Positions 34,946-44,237 of a stretch of 64,000 nucleotides of DNA are shown piece after piece. Made by a program: the position numbers and the translations under genes. Under the pieces are notes generated by a model. The model ran no database searches, was not told the DNA's origin, and saw only the letters and a list, made by a program, of their open reading frames with translations. Where the stretch lies: the NCBI GenBank assembly GCA_040510375.1, contig JBEVJC010000034.1:1-64000 (forward strand). Direction: 5' to 3'. Within the stretch, counting starts at the first letter, position 1, and each line of letters starts with the position of its first letter. The DNA comes from JBEVJC01 sp040510375. GTDB taxonomy: Bacteria > Bacteroidota > Bacteroidia > Chitinophagales > Chitinophagaceae.

Positions 34946-35638
34946 TTAACTGTACCTGTCGTTTCTCCAGGGATAGGCAGTATTGGAGTAACCCCGTTCT
35001 TCCCAGAATCCCAATTTATTAAAGGGTAAAAATTCAATCCGTTTAATCCACTTGGCCCCTTTCCACGCATAGAGTTGCGGGGTAATCATGCGCAGCGGAC
35101 CTCCATGTTCTTTGGGCAACGGACTGTTTTCGTATGTATGAACCAGTAACACATCAGGCTTTAATGCTTCTTCAAGTGATACATTGGTGGTATAATCATC
35201 GTACCCGTGACAAAGGATATGGGTGGCGGTTTCTTTAGGATGCGCCATGGCGGCGAGATCAAACATACGTACACCCTTCCAGTTCATATTCAGTTTCGAC
35301 CAGCTGGTTACGCAATGGAAGTCGGAAACATCCTCGCTTTGCGGGAGGGCCATCAGGTCCTTCCAGGAAAGAACAAGTGGATGGTCCACTTCACCATCGA
35401 CTGTCAATGACCATTCGTCCAATGGAATGTCGGGTTCGATACCGAGGTCAAGAACGGGCCATTTGATTGTAATGGTTTGTCCTACCGGTAGCACCGGCAT
35501 TCCATGACGGTTGGGGTTGCCGGATCCTTTTGGCTTGTTATCGGCAACAGAAGGCGTTGACCGGATCTTTTCTTCGAAGCGGGCCTTCAGTTTCATCCGG
35601 GCTTCGACTACCCGTTTGAGTTTACCTGATTCTTCCAT
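34946..35638 (-). CDS. Sulfite oxidase-like molybdopterin oxidoreductase (MsrP/YedY fold)
   Basis: A 230-residue protein of the oxidoreductase molybdopterin-binding domain family. Cys109 in SDFHCVTSWSK is the ligand of the molybdenum, and the surrounding WSLTVDGEVDHPLVLSWKDLMALPQ, VRMFDLAAM, YTTNVSLEEAL and GGPLRMITPQLYAWKGAKWIKRIEF are typical. Family members reduce methionine sulfoxide or oxidise small substrates. Unlike MsrP it has no twin-arginine signal and no MsrQ membrane partner next to it, so it is likely cytoplasmic with an unknown electron partner. Confidence 0.92.
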   Translation of the reverse strand: MEESGKLKRVVEARMKLKARFEEKIRSTPSVADNKPKGSGNPNRHGMPVLPVGQTITIKWPVLDLGIEPDIPLDEWSLTVDGEVDHPLVLSWKDLMALPQSEDVSDFHCVTSWSKLNMNWKGVRMFDLAAMAHPKETATHILCHGYDDYTTNVSLEEALKPDVLLVHTYENSPLPKEHGGPLRMITPQLYAWKGAKWIKRIEFLPFNKLGFWEERGYSNTAYPWRNDRYS

Positions 35639-35729
35639 GGTTGGGTTTTGTTAAAGTTACAAACTGGCGACTGGTTTATTGCGTTGAATAAATTGTATAT
35701 ATGGAAACTGGTAGCTGAGGAATTTGTTT

Positions 35730-36815
35730 TCATTCGGCTGGTCGCTGATCAGGGGCTTCCATTTTCAAATAAAGCTCATTCCTCATTTTGACAAGGATTT
35801 CTTCACAGTGGACCTTATCAGGTTCATCGGGAAGAGAACTGCTTTCGGCTGCCGAGTCGATTCTTGCTAACAGGTGATCACTCAGGTCAACTAGTTGCTG
35901 ATAATCCACGTCACCTGCTTTGATGCTTAGCAGTTCGTCGCGATTGCTACAAACTATATCCAGTGTGGAGGACTCTAAGATTTTCAATGCAGACTGAAGA
36001 AGACGAATAGTGTGCATCATATTCTTGGCATCGTAATCTTTGCCGTGCGACATATTAGTATGAAATCTGTCTTCGTTTCTTTTTTCAACCCAGTCCCAGT
36101 ATTCCCGGTAGTCTTTGCAATAGGTAGAAAATCCGTCCTGATTGAAGAAAAGGAAGGCCCTCATATTTTCGCCGGAATCAACAGAAGACAGGGCTACCTC
36201 ATACGAGTCTGGACCCTTTACGATACCACTATATTGTGAATCTTGTGAAATGTACAGAGCATACAGTCCTTTCGCGTGTGGCACGGAAGTAAGCCCGCAG
36301 GTTTCCTGGTCCACGCCTGATTCCCTGAGCCACTTCCTGGCCGGAATACTAACATGCCCCTCAATGATAAAACAGAAGTCGAGGATTGATTTTTTTTCGG
36401 CATCGATCGGGTTTACAATTTTTTTCTTGTATCCCCTGGCTTTCCTGATTTGGGTTGAAGCGTAACCTGCGAAAGTATCCCGGCAGAGTTTTGATAAAAA
36501 TAGTTTCAGGCTAATCCGCTCCATAATCGGGTCTTTGTAAAGGATATATTTTTCCGGGCTGGCGAGCAGTTCAAGCAAATTTGGATTGTTTTTTATAAGC
36601 AATTCAACAAAGCGGCCGAGCTCGTAATATACTTCATCGTTTGTTTCATTATTTACCTGGGGAACATAATTTAGTCCAAAGAAACGTTCCCTTGGCAGGT
36701 AAAATACTCCCTTGATATCTGTATCGGAACCGGGAGTATCCAGACCGTAAGCTTTACTCCCGGTGATACATTCAAGCAGGATAAGATTATTGGCTTTAAG
36801 ATCTTTGATTGTCAT
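35730..36815 (-). CDS. Nucleotidyltransferase-fold protein A
   Basis: A 361-residue soluble protein with a DNA polymerase beta-type nucleotidyltransferase head: CITGSKAYGLDTPGSDTDIKGVFYLP carries the GS motif (19-20) and the metal Asp pair Asp31 and Asp33. The rest is helical, with the family segment DTFAGYASTQIRKARGYKKKIVNP. It matches the predicted nucleotidyltransferase group COG3541/PF10127, sometimes linked with RNA repair. Its start overlaps the next gene by 20 bases, pointing to translational coupling and joint action. Substrate unknown. Confidence 0.88.
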   Translation of the reverse strand: MTIKDLKANNLILLECITGSKAYGLDTPGSDTDIKGVFYLPRERFFGLNYVPQVNNETNDEVYYELGRFVELLIKNNPNLLELLASPEKYILYKDPIMERISLKLFLSKLCRDTFAGYASTQIRKARGYKKKIVNPIDAEKKSILDFCFIIEGHVSIPARKWLRESGVDQETCGLTSVPHAKGLYALYISQDSQYSGIVKGPDSYEVALSSVDSGENMRAFLFFNQDGFSTYCKDYREYWDWVEKRNEDRFHTNMSHGKDYDAKNMMHTIRLLQSALKILESSTLDIVCSNRDELLSIKAGDVDYQQLVDLSDHLLARIDSAAESSSLPDEPDKVHCEEILVKMRNELYLKMEAPDQRPAE

Positions 36816-37566
36816 ACCGGGTTATTGTATTTATGAAAAACTCATCCAGTGATTCAATAGGGAAGTAATCCTTTTCGATTTGCACTGCGGATAACAGGAT
36901 TTGTTCATACTCCTGTTCAAGATACGTCCTTAAGGCCGGTGTGATCCGGATCACAAATTTTTCAACTGCAGAAGACTTGTAGAAAATAAGTTCTTCTACC
37001 TGGGCTTTCAGTTCCTCCGGCATTAGTGCAATGAGGGGCGCAATCGTCATCGGTGCAATTGTATTTTTCCCGGCACACCATTTAGCAGCCATTAAGGGGC
37101 GGATTATATAAAAAAGTTTTTTGATCGGGATCTCGTTATCCGTGGTCAGGTGCTGCATCATCCCACGCGCAAGTCCAAGGTAATGATGGATGTTTGTACG
37201 CTGGCTGAAAAATGATTGGCAAAGGGTCCATAGTTCGTTCCTGAAAGAATCCCTTTCCGCGTAAATAATAGGCGACTGCAACCATTCAAAAACTGTACTG
37301 TTTGATTTACGGACCAGCTGCAGAACCTTTCTTATATCCCATCCATAGATGTCCAGCTCGTCATTTATCGGGAAGCCGAGGTCATAATCACGATCACTTA
37401 CCGATAGATAGTACTTGTAAGGACGTACATATATAAAACGAACATCAAAATCGCTATCGGGTGAAGGGAACTGCCAGGCACGGCTGCCTGATTCACAAGC
37501 CAGAAGAATGGTAATTTGATGATCCGAACTGATTTTTTCCAATGCCCCGCTGATGGTCTTCCACAT
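36796..37566 (-). CDS. Nucleotidyltransferase-fold protein B (YcgL/COG3541 group)
   Basis: A 256-residue relative of protein A. The head is ILLACESGSRAWQFPSPDSDFDVRFIYVRP with the GS motif (27-28) and Asp39 and Asp41. The remainder is helical (EVLQLVRKSNSTVFEWLQSPIIY and FFSQRTNIHHYLGLARGMMQ). Protein A starts inside its last codons (20-base overlap), so the two are made from one message. Two active-looking enzymes of one superfamily in tandem suggest a heteromeric or two-step nucleotide transfer; no RNA ligase or HEPN toxin gene is adjacent. Confidence 0.88.
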   Translation of the reverse strand: MWKTISGALEKISSDHQITILLACESGSRAWQFPSPDSDFDVRFIYVRPYKYYLSVSDRDYDLGFPINDELDIYGWDIRKVLQLVRKSNSTVFEWLQSPIIYAERDSFRNELWTLCQSFFSQRTNIHHYLGLARGMMQHLTTDNEIPIKKLFYIIRPLMAAKWCAGKNTIAPMTIAPLIALMPEELKAQVEELIFYKSSAVEKFVIRITPALRTYLEQEYEQILLSAVQIEKDYFPIESLDEFFINTITRYDNQRS

Positions 37567-37681
37567 GGATTTTTTCGGTAAATCTAGCAGATATTTTTTT
37601 AGAATGATGGCTTCAAATGGTCGATTGACCGCATGGTTCTGTAACTTAGGGAAGAGTTATTTCACCCTTTAACTTATTGCC

Positions 37682-38920
37682 ATGAAATCAGGATTCTTTC
37701 TGTTGTTACTACTGTCGGGGTCGGTATTTTTTTTAAATAAGGGTTTAAATCAATACTCACGGCCTGCAAACAAATACCAGATTAATGACGATGTTCCTAT
37801 TTTACCAGGTTCCATTGATAATACGAGGCCTGCTTCCAATCACTTCAATAACGGTTCGGTAAACGAAGAACCTAAAACCCTGGCTATCGGCGCGGCAGCT
37901 CCGGATTTTAGTCTTCCCGGGGTTGATGGTAAAACCTATAAGCTTTCGTCTTTTAATAAAGCAAAAATCCTGCTGATCCTGTTTACCTGCAATCATTGTC
38001 CGACAGCACAGGCATATGAAGACCGGGTAATCAAACTGGCTGCTGATTATTCGCCGAAGGGAGTGGCGGTTGTTGCCATTTCGCCCAATGATCCAAAGGC
38101 CGTACAACTGACCGAGCTTGGTTACAGTGATATGGGTGATGAGTTCGAAGAAATGAAACTCCGTTCGAAAGAGAAAAAATTTAATTTCCCCTACCTGTAT
38201 GACGGAGCCACCCAGTCAGTTGCCAAACAGTATGGACCTGTAGCAACTCCACATGTATTTATTTTCGACGGACAAAGAAAGCTTCGCTATCAGGGCCGTA
38301 TCGATGATGTGGAGAAGCCAGGCAAGAAGCCGAATTCTGAAGACACAAGAAACGCACTAGACCAGTTATTGGCCGGTCAGCCGGTTTCCTCGCCAACCAC
38401 CAAGGTTTTTGGATGTTCTGTGAAATGGGCAGAAAAGGAAAGTTACCAGGTGAAACTGAAAGAACAGTGGGCCAGGGAACCGGTTACCCTGGATACAATC
38501 GATGAGTCGGGGGTGCGCGATTTATTAAAAAACAAATCAGACAAATTAAGGTTGATCAATGTATGGGCCACCTGGTGTGGTCCTTGCCTGGCCGAGTACC
38601 CGGATTTTATTGATATCAACAGGATGTATCGTGAAAGGGACTTTGAATTTATCAGCATCAGTGCGGATACACCAGCCAACAGGGAAAAAGTTCTTAAGGT
38701 TTTAACGAAGCAGCAATCTTCTGTAAGAAACTTACTGTTTAACTCGGATGATAAATACAAACTCATCGAGGCAATTGATCCCCAATGGCAGGGTGCCCTG
38801 CCTTATACAGTATTGGTTGAGCCGGGTGGAAAAATCATATATGGAAAACAGGGCCGCATTGACCCTGCTGCTATAAAAAAATTAATTGTAGATCATCCAT
38901 TGATTGGTCGGTACTATTGA
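37682..38920 (+). CDS. Exported double thioredoxin-fold protein (AhpC/TSA + TlpA-like)
   Basis: A 412-residue protein with a signal peptide (residues 1-19). Domain 1 (about 68-235) is peroxiredoxin-like, with AAPDFSLPGVDGKTYKLSSF and the site TCNHCPTAQ (Cys103, Cys106). Domain 2 (about 265-410) is TlpA/ResA-like with WATWCGPCLAEYPDF (Cys299, Cys302) and a cis-Pro QGALPYTVLVE. It likely reduces periplasmic disulfides or cytochrome thiols; the joint use of two folds in one chain is common in Bacteroidota. Electron supply is not encoded here. Confidence 0.93.
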   Translation: MKSGFFLLLLLSGSVFFLNKGLNQYSRPANKYQINDDVPILPGSIDNTRPASNHFNNGSVNEEPKTLAIGAAAPDFSLPGVDGKTYKLSSFNKAKILLILFTCNHCPTAQAYEDRVIKLAADYSPKGVAVVAISPNDPKAVQLTELGYSDMGDEFEEMKLRSKEKKFNFPYLYDGATQSVAKQYGPVATPHVFIFDGQRKLRYQGRIDDVEKPGKKPNSEDTRNALDQLLAGQPVSSPTTKVFGCSVKWAEKESYQVKLKEQWAREPVTLDTIDESGVRDLLKNKSDKLRLINVWATWCGPCLAEYPDFIDINRMYRERDFEFISISADTPANREKVLKVLTKQQSSVRNLLFNSDDKYKLIEAIDPQWQGALPYTVLVEPGGKIIYGKQGRIDPAAIKKLIVDHPLIGRYY

Positions 38921-38923
38921 TAG

Positions 38924-39772
38924 TTACCGGATTTCAATCACTCCCGGTACAACTTCAGGAAATAATTTAAAGACCCTCGGGTCGTGACCAGGTATGATCA
39001 GCCTGGTTTCTGATGCCAGCTTCTTCATCCGTTCCATCGCTCTCACATAACCCGCGGGATCGAACGAACCTCCCTGAACAGGTGGCGCCAGCTGTTCCAG
39101 CTGGTAGTATAACCAGATATTATCAGAGGCCAGCACTATTTTTTTATTACCTGATTGTACAACGGCGTATTGTGAATCGTAGGTATGCCTTGAACCGGTG
39201 TACACCGTAATTCCCGGGATGATCTCCTGGTTGTCGCCATTTACAAGTTTTAGTTTTCCCTGCAGGTTCAGGTCCACAATAGTGAGCACATCCCTCTTGT
39301 AAAATCCGGTATTGTTGCTGTCTTTCTGCCAGGCATCTGATACAAAATATTTATAGTCGTCTTTCTGCATCCAGGCCGTGGCATTGGGAAACAGGCTGAT
39401 GCCGTCGAGGTGATCCCAGTGTGGATGGCTTATAATGATATCAGTAATATCCGTTGCCTTCAGTCCAAGTTTTGCGAGAGCAGAATCTGGTCGCTGGTAT
39501 TCTACAATCTGGAATTCCTTTGCATCTTCTGCATCGGGTAAGAAACCTGCGTCCACCAAAACATTACGTCCGTTATTTCCCCTGATGAGCCAGATAAAAA
39601 AGGTGAAACGGATTTTTTCCGTGGCTGGGCCACCCGGGACCCAGTCGCCCACAGAAAAATCGTAGGACGAGGCAGCAAATTTCAGCGCATAAACTTTGTA
39701 TTCCTGCGATTGTGAATAGGAGCTGGCCGAAACCAGTTGCAGAATTAATAATAGCAGGATAATTTTTTTCAT
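38924..39772 (-). CDS. Exported MBL-fold metallo-hydrolase (AHL-lactonase-like)
   Basis: About 282 residues from the ATG at 39772, chosen because MKKIILLLLILQLVSASSYSQ is a good signal peptide; upstream in-frame codons run through the spacer. The zinc-binding motif HPHWDHLDG follows the HxHxDH pattern, with VDAGFL before it and later GSRHTYDSQYAVV, SDNIWLYY and IPGHDPRVF giving the remaining ligands. Sequence pattern points to the N-acyl homoserine lactonase branch of the superfamily, though lactonase activity is not proven. It ends 3 bases from the convergent thioredoxin gene, so no terminator fits between them. Confidence 0.9.
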   Translation of the reverse strand: MKKIILLLLILQLVSASSYSQSQEYKVYALKFAASSYDFSVGDWVPGGPATEKIRFTFFIWLIRGNNGRNVLVDAGFLPDAEDAKEFQIVEYQRPDSALAKLGLKATDITDIIISHPHWDHLDGISLFPNATAWMQKDDYKYFVSDAWQKDSNNTGFYKRDVLTIVDLNLQGKLKLVNGDNQEIIPGITVYTGSRHTYDSQYAVVQSGNKKIVLASDNIWLYYQLEQLAPPVQGGSFDPAGYVRAMERMKKLASETRLIIPGHDPRVFKLFPEVVPGVIEIR

Positions 39773-39845
39773 ATAATCTTTGATTAAATAAAGGGAGATC
39801 CGGTTGCCCTGATTATTGTACAGGGTAAATGTATGATCAAAACAA

Positions 39846-42800
39846 CTAACGGGATGAAGGCATCCGTTTATTAACTCCAACCCGCCATTCCTGTGGACCG
39901 ATACCAAATTCCTGTTTAAATACCCGTGCAAAATAACCAGGATCATTGTAGCCGCAATCAAGTGCAACAGATCCGATGCTGTTGGTTGGTATCAGCAGTA
40001 ATTCTTTTGCTTTATTAAGCCGGATAATCCGGATGAACCTGTTAGGTGAATAACCGGTAAGGGCGTCCAGTTTCCGGTGAAGCTGGGAATGGCTCATGAA
40101 TACAAGTTTGCAGAGTTGTTCAACTGTAAACCCTGTGTTAGACAGGTTTTTCTCGATTGCCTGTTGGACTTTTTTTACAAAGCTATCCTCGATGTTGGTG
40201 ATGGTTTCACCGGGAGACTGTGAGGCCTGCCCCTCTCCGATGCCAGCCTTGTTCAGGTAGTAATCGCGAAGGTTCACCCGGAGTTCGAGTAATTTTTTAA
40301 TCCGCGTAAGCAATTCTTCCCGGTGAAAAGGTTTCTGGAGATATACATCGGCGCCATGTTCAAGTCCTTCCAGTTTACTTTCCATATCCGCCTTGGCGGT
40401 AAGCATGATGATCGGGATATGGCTGCTGTGTTCATCATTGCGAAGTTTATGCGTAAGCTGGAAGCCATCAACGAACGGCATCATCACGTCGGTAATGATC
40501 AGGTCGGGAATGATCTCCTTTGCGATATCAAAACCTTCCCGTCCGTCCTGGGCAACAGCAAGACGATATTCAGGCAGGCATGAGGCGATATATGCAACTA
40601 CATCAGCATTGTCTTCCACCAGCAGGATCATCGGACTATTCGTGTTCTGGTTCTGCTCGGGTAATATAACATTACTGACGATTTTTTCTTCAATCGGATA
40701 GATTTCCGTGTAGGGCGGAGGAGCGACAATCCCTGCGGTTGCGGGCACGCTGGTCATTGGAAGGATAACGGTAAATTCGCTTCCCTTGATGCTGCCGCCT
40801 GGCGGGCTTTTCACAATAATTTCCCCTTCCATCAGTTTTACCAGTTCACGGGTCAATGCAAGTCCGATACCCGTACCTTCTGCGTTTCGGGTGATGCTGT
40901 TGTCCAGTTGGTAGAAACGTTCGAAGATATGTTTGATTTTGTCTTCCGGAATACCGATTCCTGTATCCCTGACCTTAATGATAAGGGTCAGGTTTGTTTC
41001 GTCATGTTGGTTTTCATTTTTACTGACGGTAATATAGATATTGCCCTTCTCGGGTGTAAACTTTAATGCATTTGAAAGAAGGTTTGAGACAATCTGCCGG
41101 ATCTTTTCCGGATCATAGGTTACATATAATGATTCGAGCTCGGTAAGGAAATGCAGTTGTTTCTGCTGGCTTTCTGCCAGTGAATGGAATGATTCCACGA
41201 TATAATGAAGGAAGTTCAGCACATCTCCATTAACCGGATGCAGCGTCATCTTGCCAGTCTCCAGTTTGGATAGATCGAGCATTTCATTGACCAGGTTCAA
41301 CAGGCTTTGGCTATTCCTCAAAATCATTTCCATCCTGTTCTCGAAATGTTCTTCCGGTTTTTTGATCACCTGTTGTGCCATTCCCATGATGACTGTAAGC
41401 GGTGTACGGAATTCATGGGTGATATTGGTGTAAAGTTGTGTTTTAACTGTATCCAGTTCCTTTACCCTCCTGGCTTCCAGCTGTTCGAAGTTCAGCTGCG
41501 CTTTTAATTTTGTCCGGTTAACAGAGAACTGGAAATAGGCCCTGATACCAAGAACCAGCAACAGCACATAAATCAGATAGGCCCACCAGCTGCGCCACCA
41601 GGGGGGCAACACCGTTATCCGGAGTGCATGGATTTTATTACTCCAGATTCCCTGGCTGTTGCTACCCTGAACTTTAAATATGTATTTTCCTGCGGGCAGA
41701 TGCAGGTAAGTAGCGGCCCGCCGGTCGCCGCTTTCAACCCAGCGATCATCTATTCCTTCCAGCTGATAGCGGTATTTATTCTGGGCCGGGTCGGTAAAGT
41801 CAAGCGAAGAAAACTCAAGCGTAAGAATATCCTGCTGGTGATTAAGTGTGATGCTTTTAGTTTGTTCAATATTGTTTGTCAGCAGACCGGTTTGATCCCC
41901 TGCGGAAACGGGTGAGTTGTTGATCAGGATATTGGTGATGTAAACATTGGGCGTAAATGCGCTGTTGAGTATTTCTTTCGGATTGAAAATGTTCAATCCG
42001 TTTACACCACCGAATGCGAGGTTTCCATTCGCAAGTTTTTTGTAGGCGCCTGTGTTGAATTCATCATCCTGCAAACCATAAGCTTTTGTAAAGTTCCTGA
42101 AGATCCATTTTGAACTATCCTTTCCCGGGTTGGCCATCAGGCAGAAGATACCGTTATTGGTACTACCCCAGATATTTCCGGCATCGTCGGGAAGAGTGCC
42201 GTATACCACATCATCGGGTAAACCATTTTTTGTAGTGAGGTGAAAAAAATCTCCTGTTGTTTTGTCCAACCGGTTGAGTCCGCCGCCCTTTGTGCAAATC
42301 CAGAGATACTTACCCGGTTCGGCGGGGTCATCCATAAAACCGGAGACATGGTTATAGTTAAGTGAATTACGTGTTGCGCTGTTATTGTAATACCATTTTA
42401 CCAATGGCTTCTGATCGGTATGGAAAATAATTTTTGCAAAACCTTCCTGTGTTCCTGCCCAGAAGATTCCCTGTTTGTCTTCATATAAAGCGGTAATAAT
42501 AGCTTTTGACAGCACAGGTTTAGCCGGATCCGTATTAATGCTGAAACTGTCGTTTGTTTCCGTTACAGTATTCCGGATAACAATCGTGCCACCACGTACC
42601 GGAAACCAGATCCGGTGTTTACTGTCGTACAGCATAGGTTGTTTATCTCCGACACCTCTTGAATCGTTAATCTCCGGGTGTGTTTTCAACTGGCCGGTAG
42701 AAGGATTATAACTAAAGTAGCCCTTATCATCACTTTTAAACCAATAGTCGCCCGCAGGTGTGACGATGAAATTATCTATCTGGGTAACGGAGGGGATTCT

Positions 42801-43925
42801 GTTAAATGGTTGTGTATCCACCGAATCTTTCTTCAGCCTTGTCCAGTCGTAAGCATAGTTGCTGATAAAAAGATCGTTTTCTGCAACGGGGACAATCCAC
42901 CGTACACTGACACCGGGGATCAGTGTTTTGAACCTGCTGACAGCTGTATTGTATTTCCTCAGACCATAACCCACGGTACCCGTCCAGATTATTCCGGAAC
43001 GGTCCCGGATAAACGGGTACACTGGCTTTGGTTCGTCTGGCAGCCTGACATCCCATTTTGCCCGGCCACCCGGTTCCCATTTACTGATATCATAAAGACG
43101 CAGCTCCCGGTGATAATTCTCCCAAAGTTTTAACCGGGGTCTGAAAATGATATTACCTGCGGGGTTTTTATTGACATCAAAAAGGGGGACAATGCTTTTT
43201 CCATCCGAAAGGAATAGCTGACCATTGATCAGCACAGTTCCATCTGCCAGCAAATAACCGTTATTAAAAAGTTGCCCTTTATCTATTTTGATAAAACCAT
43301 TATTTGCCGGATCAAACCAGTACACCGATCTGGCCATTCCGCCAATACACATCCGCCCATGTTTGTCCTTTCCCATTCCGTAAACCTGTTCATCACCGGG
43401 TAGGGTTAAACGTGTAATAAGCGGCAATATATTCTTTGTCAGGAAATCAGCGGGCAGATCAACGATGTTCAGGCCCCCGCCATCAACAGCCACGAGGATC
43501 CGGCCATCACTCAGCTCATCAATCAATCGTATAGCATTACCCGAAAGGCTTCCGGCATTGTTGCGCTTATTAACTATACGATAAAATTTTCCGGTTTTTT
43601 TATCATAAATATTTAAACCCGCATCTTCGGTACCTACCCAGATCCTGCCTTTTGTATCCTCATATATTTTCACGATCGTGTTACTGCTCAGGCTTCCGGG
43701 GTTGTAGGGATCATTGGAAAAAACTTTGAAATTGTAACCATCATAACGGTTTAATCCGTTTTTAGTAGCCACCCAGATGAAACCCTCCTGGTCCTGCAGG
43801 ATATCGAATACCATTCCCTGCGATAATCCCTGGGCAGTGGAGATAGCCTCAAAGTCCGGCGACTTCTGCGCAGCAGCAATTAATCCAAACCATAAAAAGG
43901 AAAGGACAAGCAGCGGCTTAGACAT
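39846..43925 (-). CDS. Hybrid two-component system protein (propeller-kinase-receiver-AraC)
   Basis: About 1359 residues from the ATG at 43925, which directly precedes a good signal peptide (LLVLSFLWFGLIAAAQ). Domains in order: exported two-component propeller repeats (ISTAQGLSQGMVFDILQDQEGFIWVATKNGLNRYDG onward, about 30-700), Y_Y_Y domain (about 705-770), one membrane helix (about 775-800), HisKA with His837 in NITHEFRTPLTV, ATPase, receiver with Asp1146 in LIITDVMMP, and AraC-type HTH at about 1250-1355. Such proteins usually sense polysaccharide fragments and activate SusCD loci, but none is adjacent, so its targets are remote. Confidence 0.97.
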   Translation of the reverse strand: MSKPLLVLSFLWFGLIAAAQKSPDFEAISTAQGLSQGMVFDILQDQEGFIWVATKNGLNRYDGYNFKVFSNDPYNPGSLSSNTIVKIYEDTKGRIWVGTEDAGLNIYDKKTGKFYRIVNKRNNAGSLSGNAIRLIDELSDGRILVAVDGGGLNIVDLPADFLTKNILPLITRLTLPGDEQVYGMGKDKHGRMCIGGMARSVYWFDPANNGFIKIDKGQLFNNGYLLADGTVLINGQLFLSDGKSIVPLFDVNKNPAGNIIFRPRLKLWENYHRELRLYDISKWEPGGRAKWDVRLPDEPKPVYPFIRDRSGIIWTGTVGYGLRKYNTAVSRFKTLIPGVSVRWIVPVAENDLFISNYAYDWTRLKKDSVDTQPFNRIPSVTQIDNFIVTPAGDYWFKSDDKGYFSYNPSTGQLKTHPEINDSRGVGDKQPMLYDSKHRIWFPVRGGTIVIRNTVTETNDSFSINTDPAKPVLSKAIITALYEDKQGIFWAGTQEGFAKIIFHTDQKPLVKWYYNNSATRNSLNYNHVSGFMDDPAEPGKYLWICTKGGGLNRLDKTTGDFFHLTTKNGLPDDVVYGTLPDDAGNIWGSTNNGIFCLMANPGKDSSKWIFRNFTKAYGLQDDEFNTGAYKKLANGNLAFGGVNGLNIFNPKEILNSAFTPNVYITNILINNSPVSAGDQTGLLTNNIEQTKSITLNHQQDILTLEFSSLDFTDPAQNKYRYQLEGIDDRWVESGDRRAATYLHLPAGKYIFKVQGSNSQGIWSNKIHALRITVLPPWWRSWWAYLIYVLLLVLGIRAYFQFSVNRTKLKAQLNFEQLEARRVKELDTVKTQLYTNITHEFRTPLTVIMGMAQQVIKKPEEHFENRMEMILRNSQSLLNLVNEMLDLSKLETGKMTLHPVNGDVLNFLHYIVESFHSLAESQQKQLHFLTELESLYVTYDPEKIRQIVSNLLSNALKFTPEKGNIYITVSKNENQHDETNLTLIIKVRDTGIGIPEDKIKHIFERFYQLDNSITRNAEGTGIGLALTRELVKLMEGEIIVKSPPGGSIKGSEFTVILPMTSVPATAGIVAPPPYTEIYPIEEKIVSNVILPEQNQNTNSPMILLVEDNADVVAYIASCLPEYRLAVAQDGREGFDIAKEIIPDLIITDVMMPFVDGFQLTHKLRNDEHSSHIPIIMLTAKADMESKLEGLEHGADVYLQKPFHREELLTRIKKLLELRVNLRDYYLNKAGIGEGQASQSPGETITNIEDSFVKKVQQAIEKNLSNTGFTVEQLCKLVFMSHSQLHRKLDALTGYSPNRFIRIIRLNKAKELLLIPTNSIGSVALDCGYNDPGYFARVFKQEFGIGPQEWRVGVNKRMPSSR

Positions 43926-44237
43926 GGTTAGCGGTGTGGGCATGTGTCTCTTAAAGATAAAACTTATGGATACTCTTATTTCACTCTCCTGTAAGAAATT
44001 GTGGCGGGAGGCGGGTTGGCAGTTGACGAAATAATCCCAGCATTGCACAGTTTGTCCGGACAGTTGCCCGGATTCTTCTGTTAAATGACGAATAGCTACA
44101 ATTGCGATTCCGCTGTCCGACAGACCTTTAGCACTTGTCCCTCCCCTGGAAATCCAAAAGCATCTCCACCAGAAAACGAAGATTTTAAAACTGTGTTTCT
44201 ACCTGAACATATTATTTCATAACTCAATAAAAAAGCC
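43926..44237. promoter_or_regulatory. 312-bp divergent spacer with two TGTCCG palindromes
   Basis: The spacer serves the hybrid kinase (left) and the RidA-like gene (right). It holds TGTCCGGACA (44053-44062), a perfect 10-bp palindrome, and CTGTCCGACAG (44113-44123), a related 11-bp one, about 60 bases apart. Otherwise it is gene-free. The pair may be binding sites, possibly for the AraC domain of the hybrid kinase. Confidence 0.35.
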
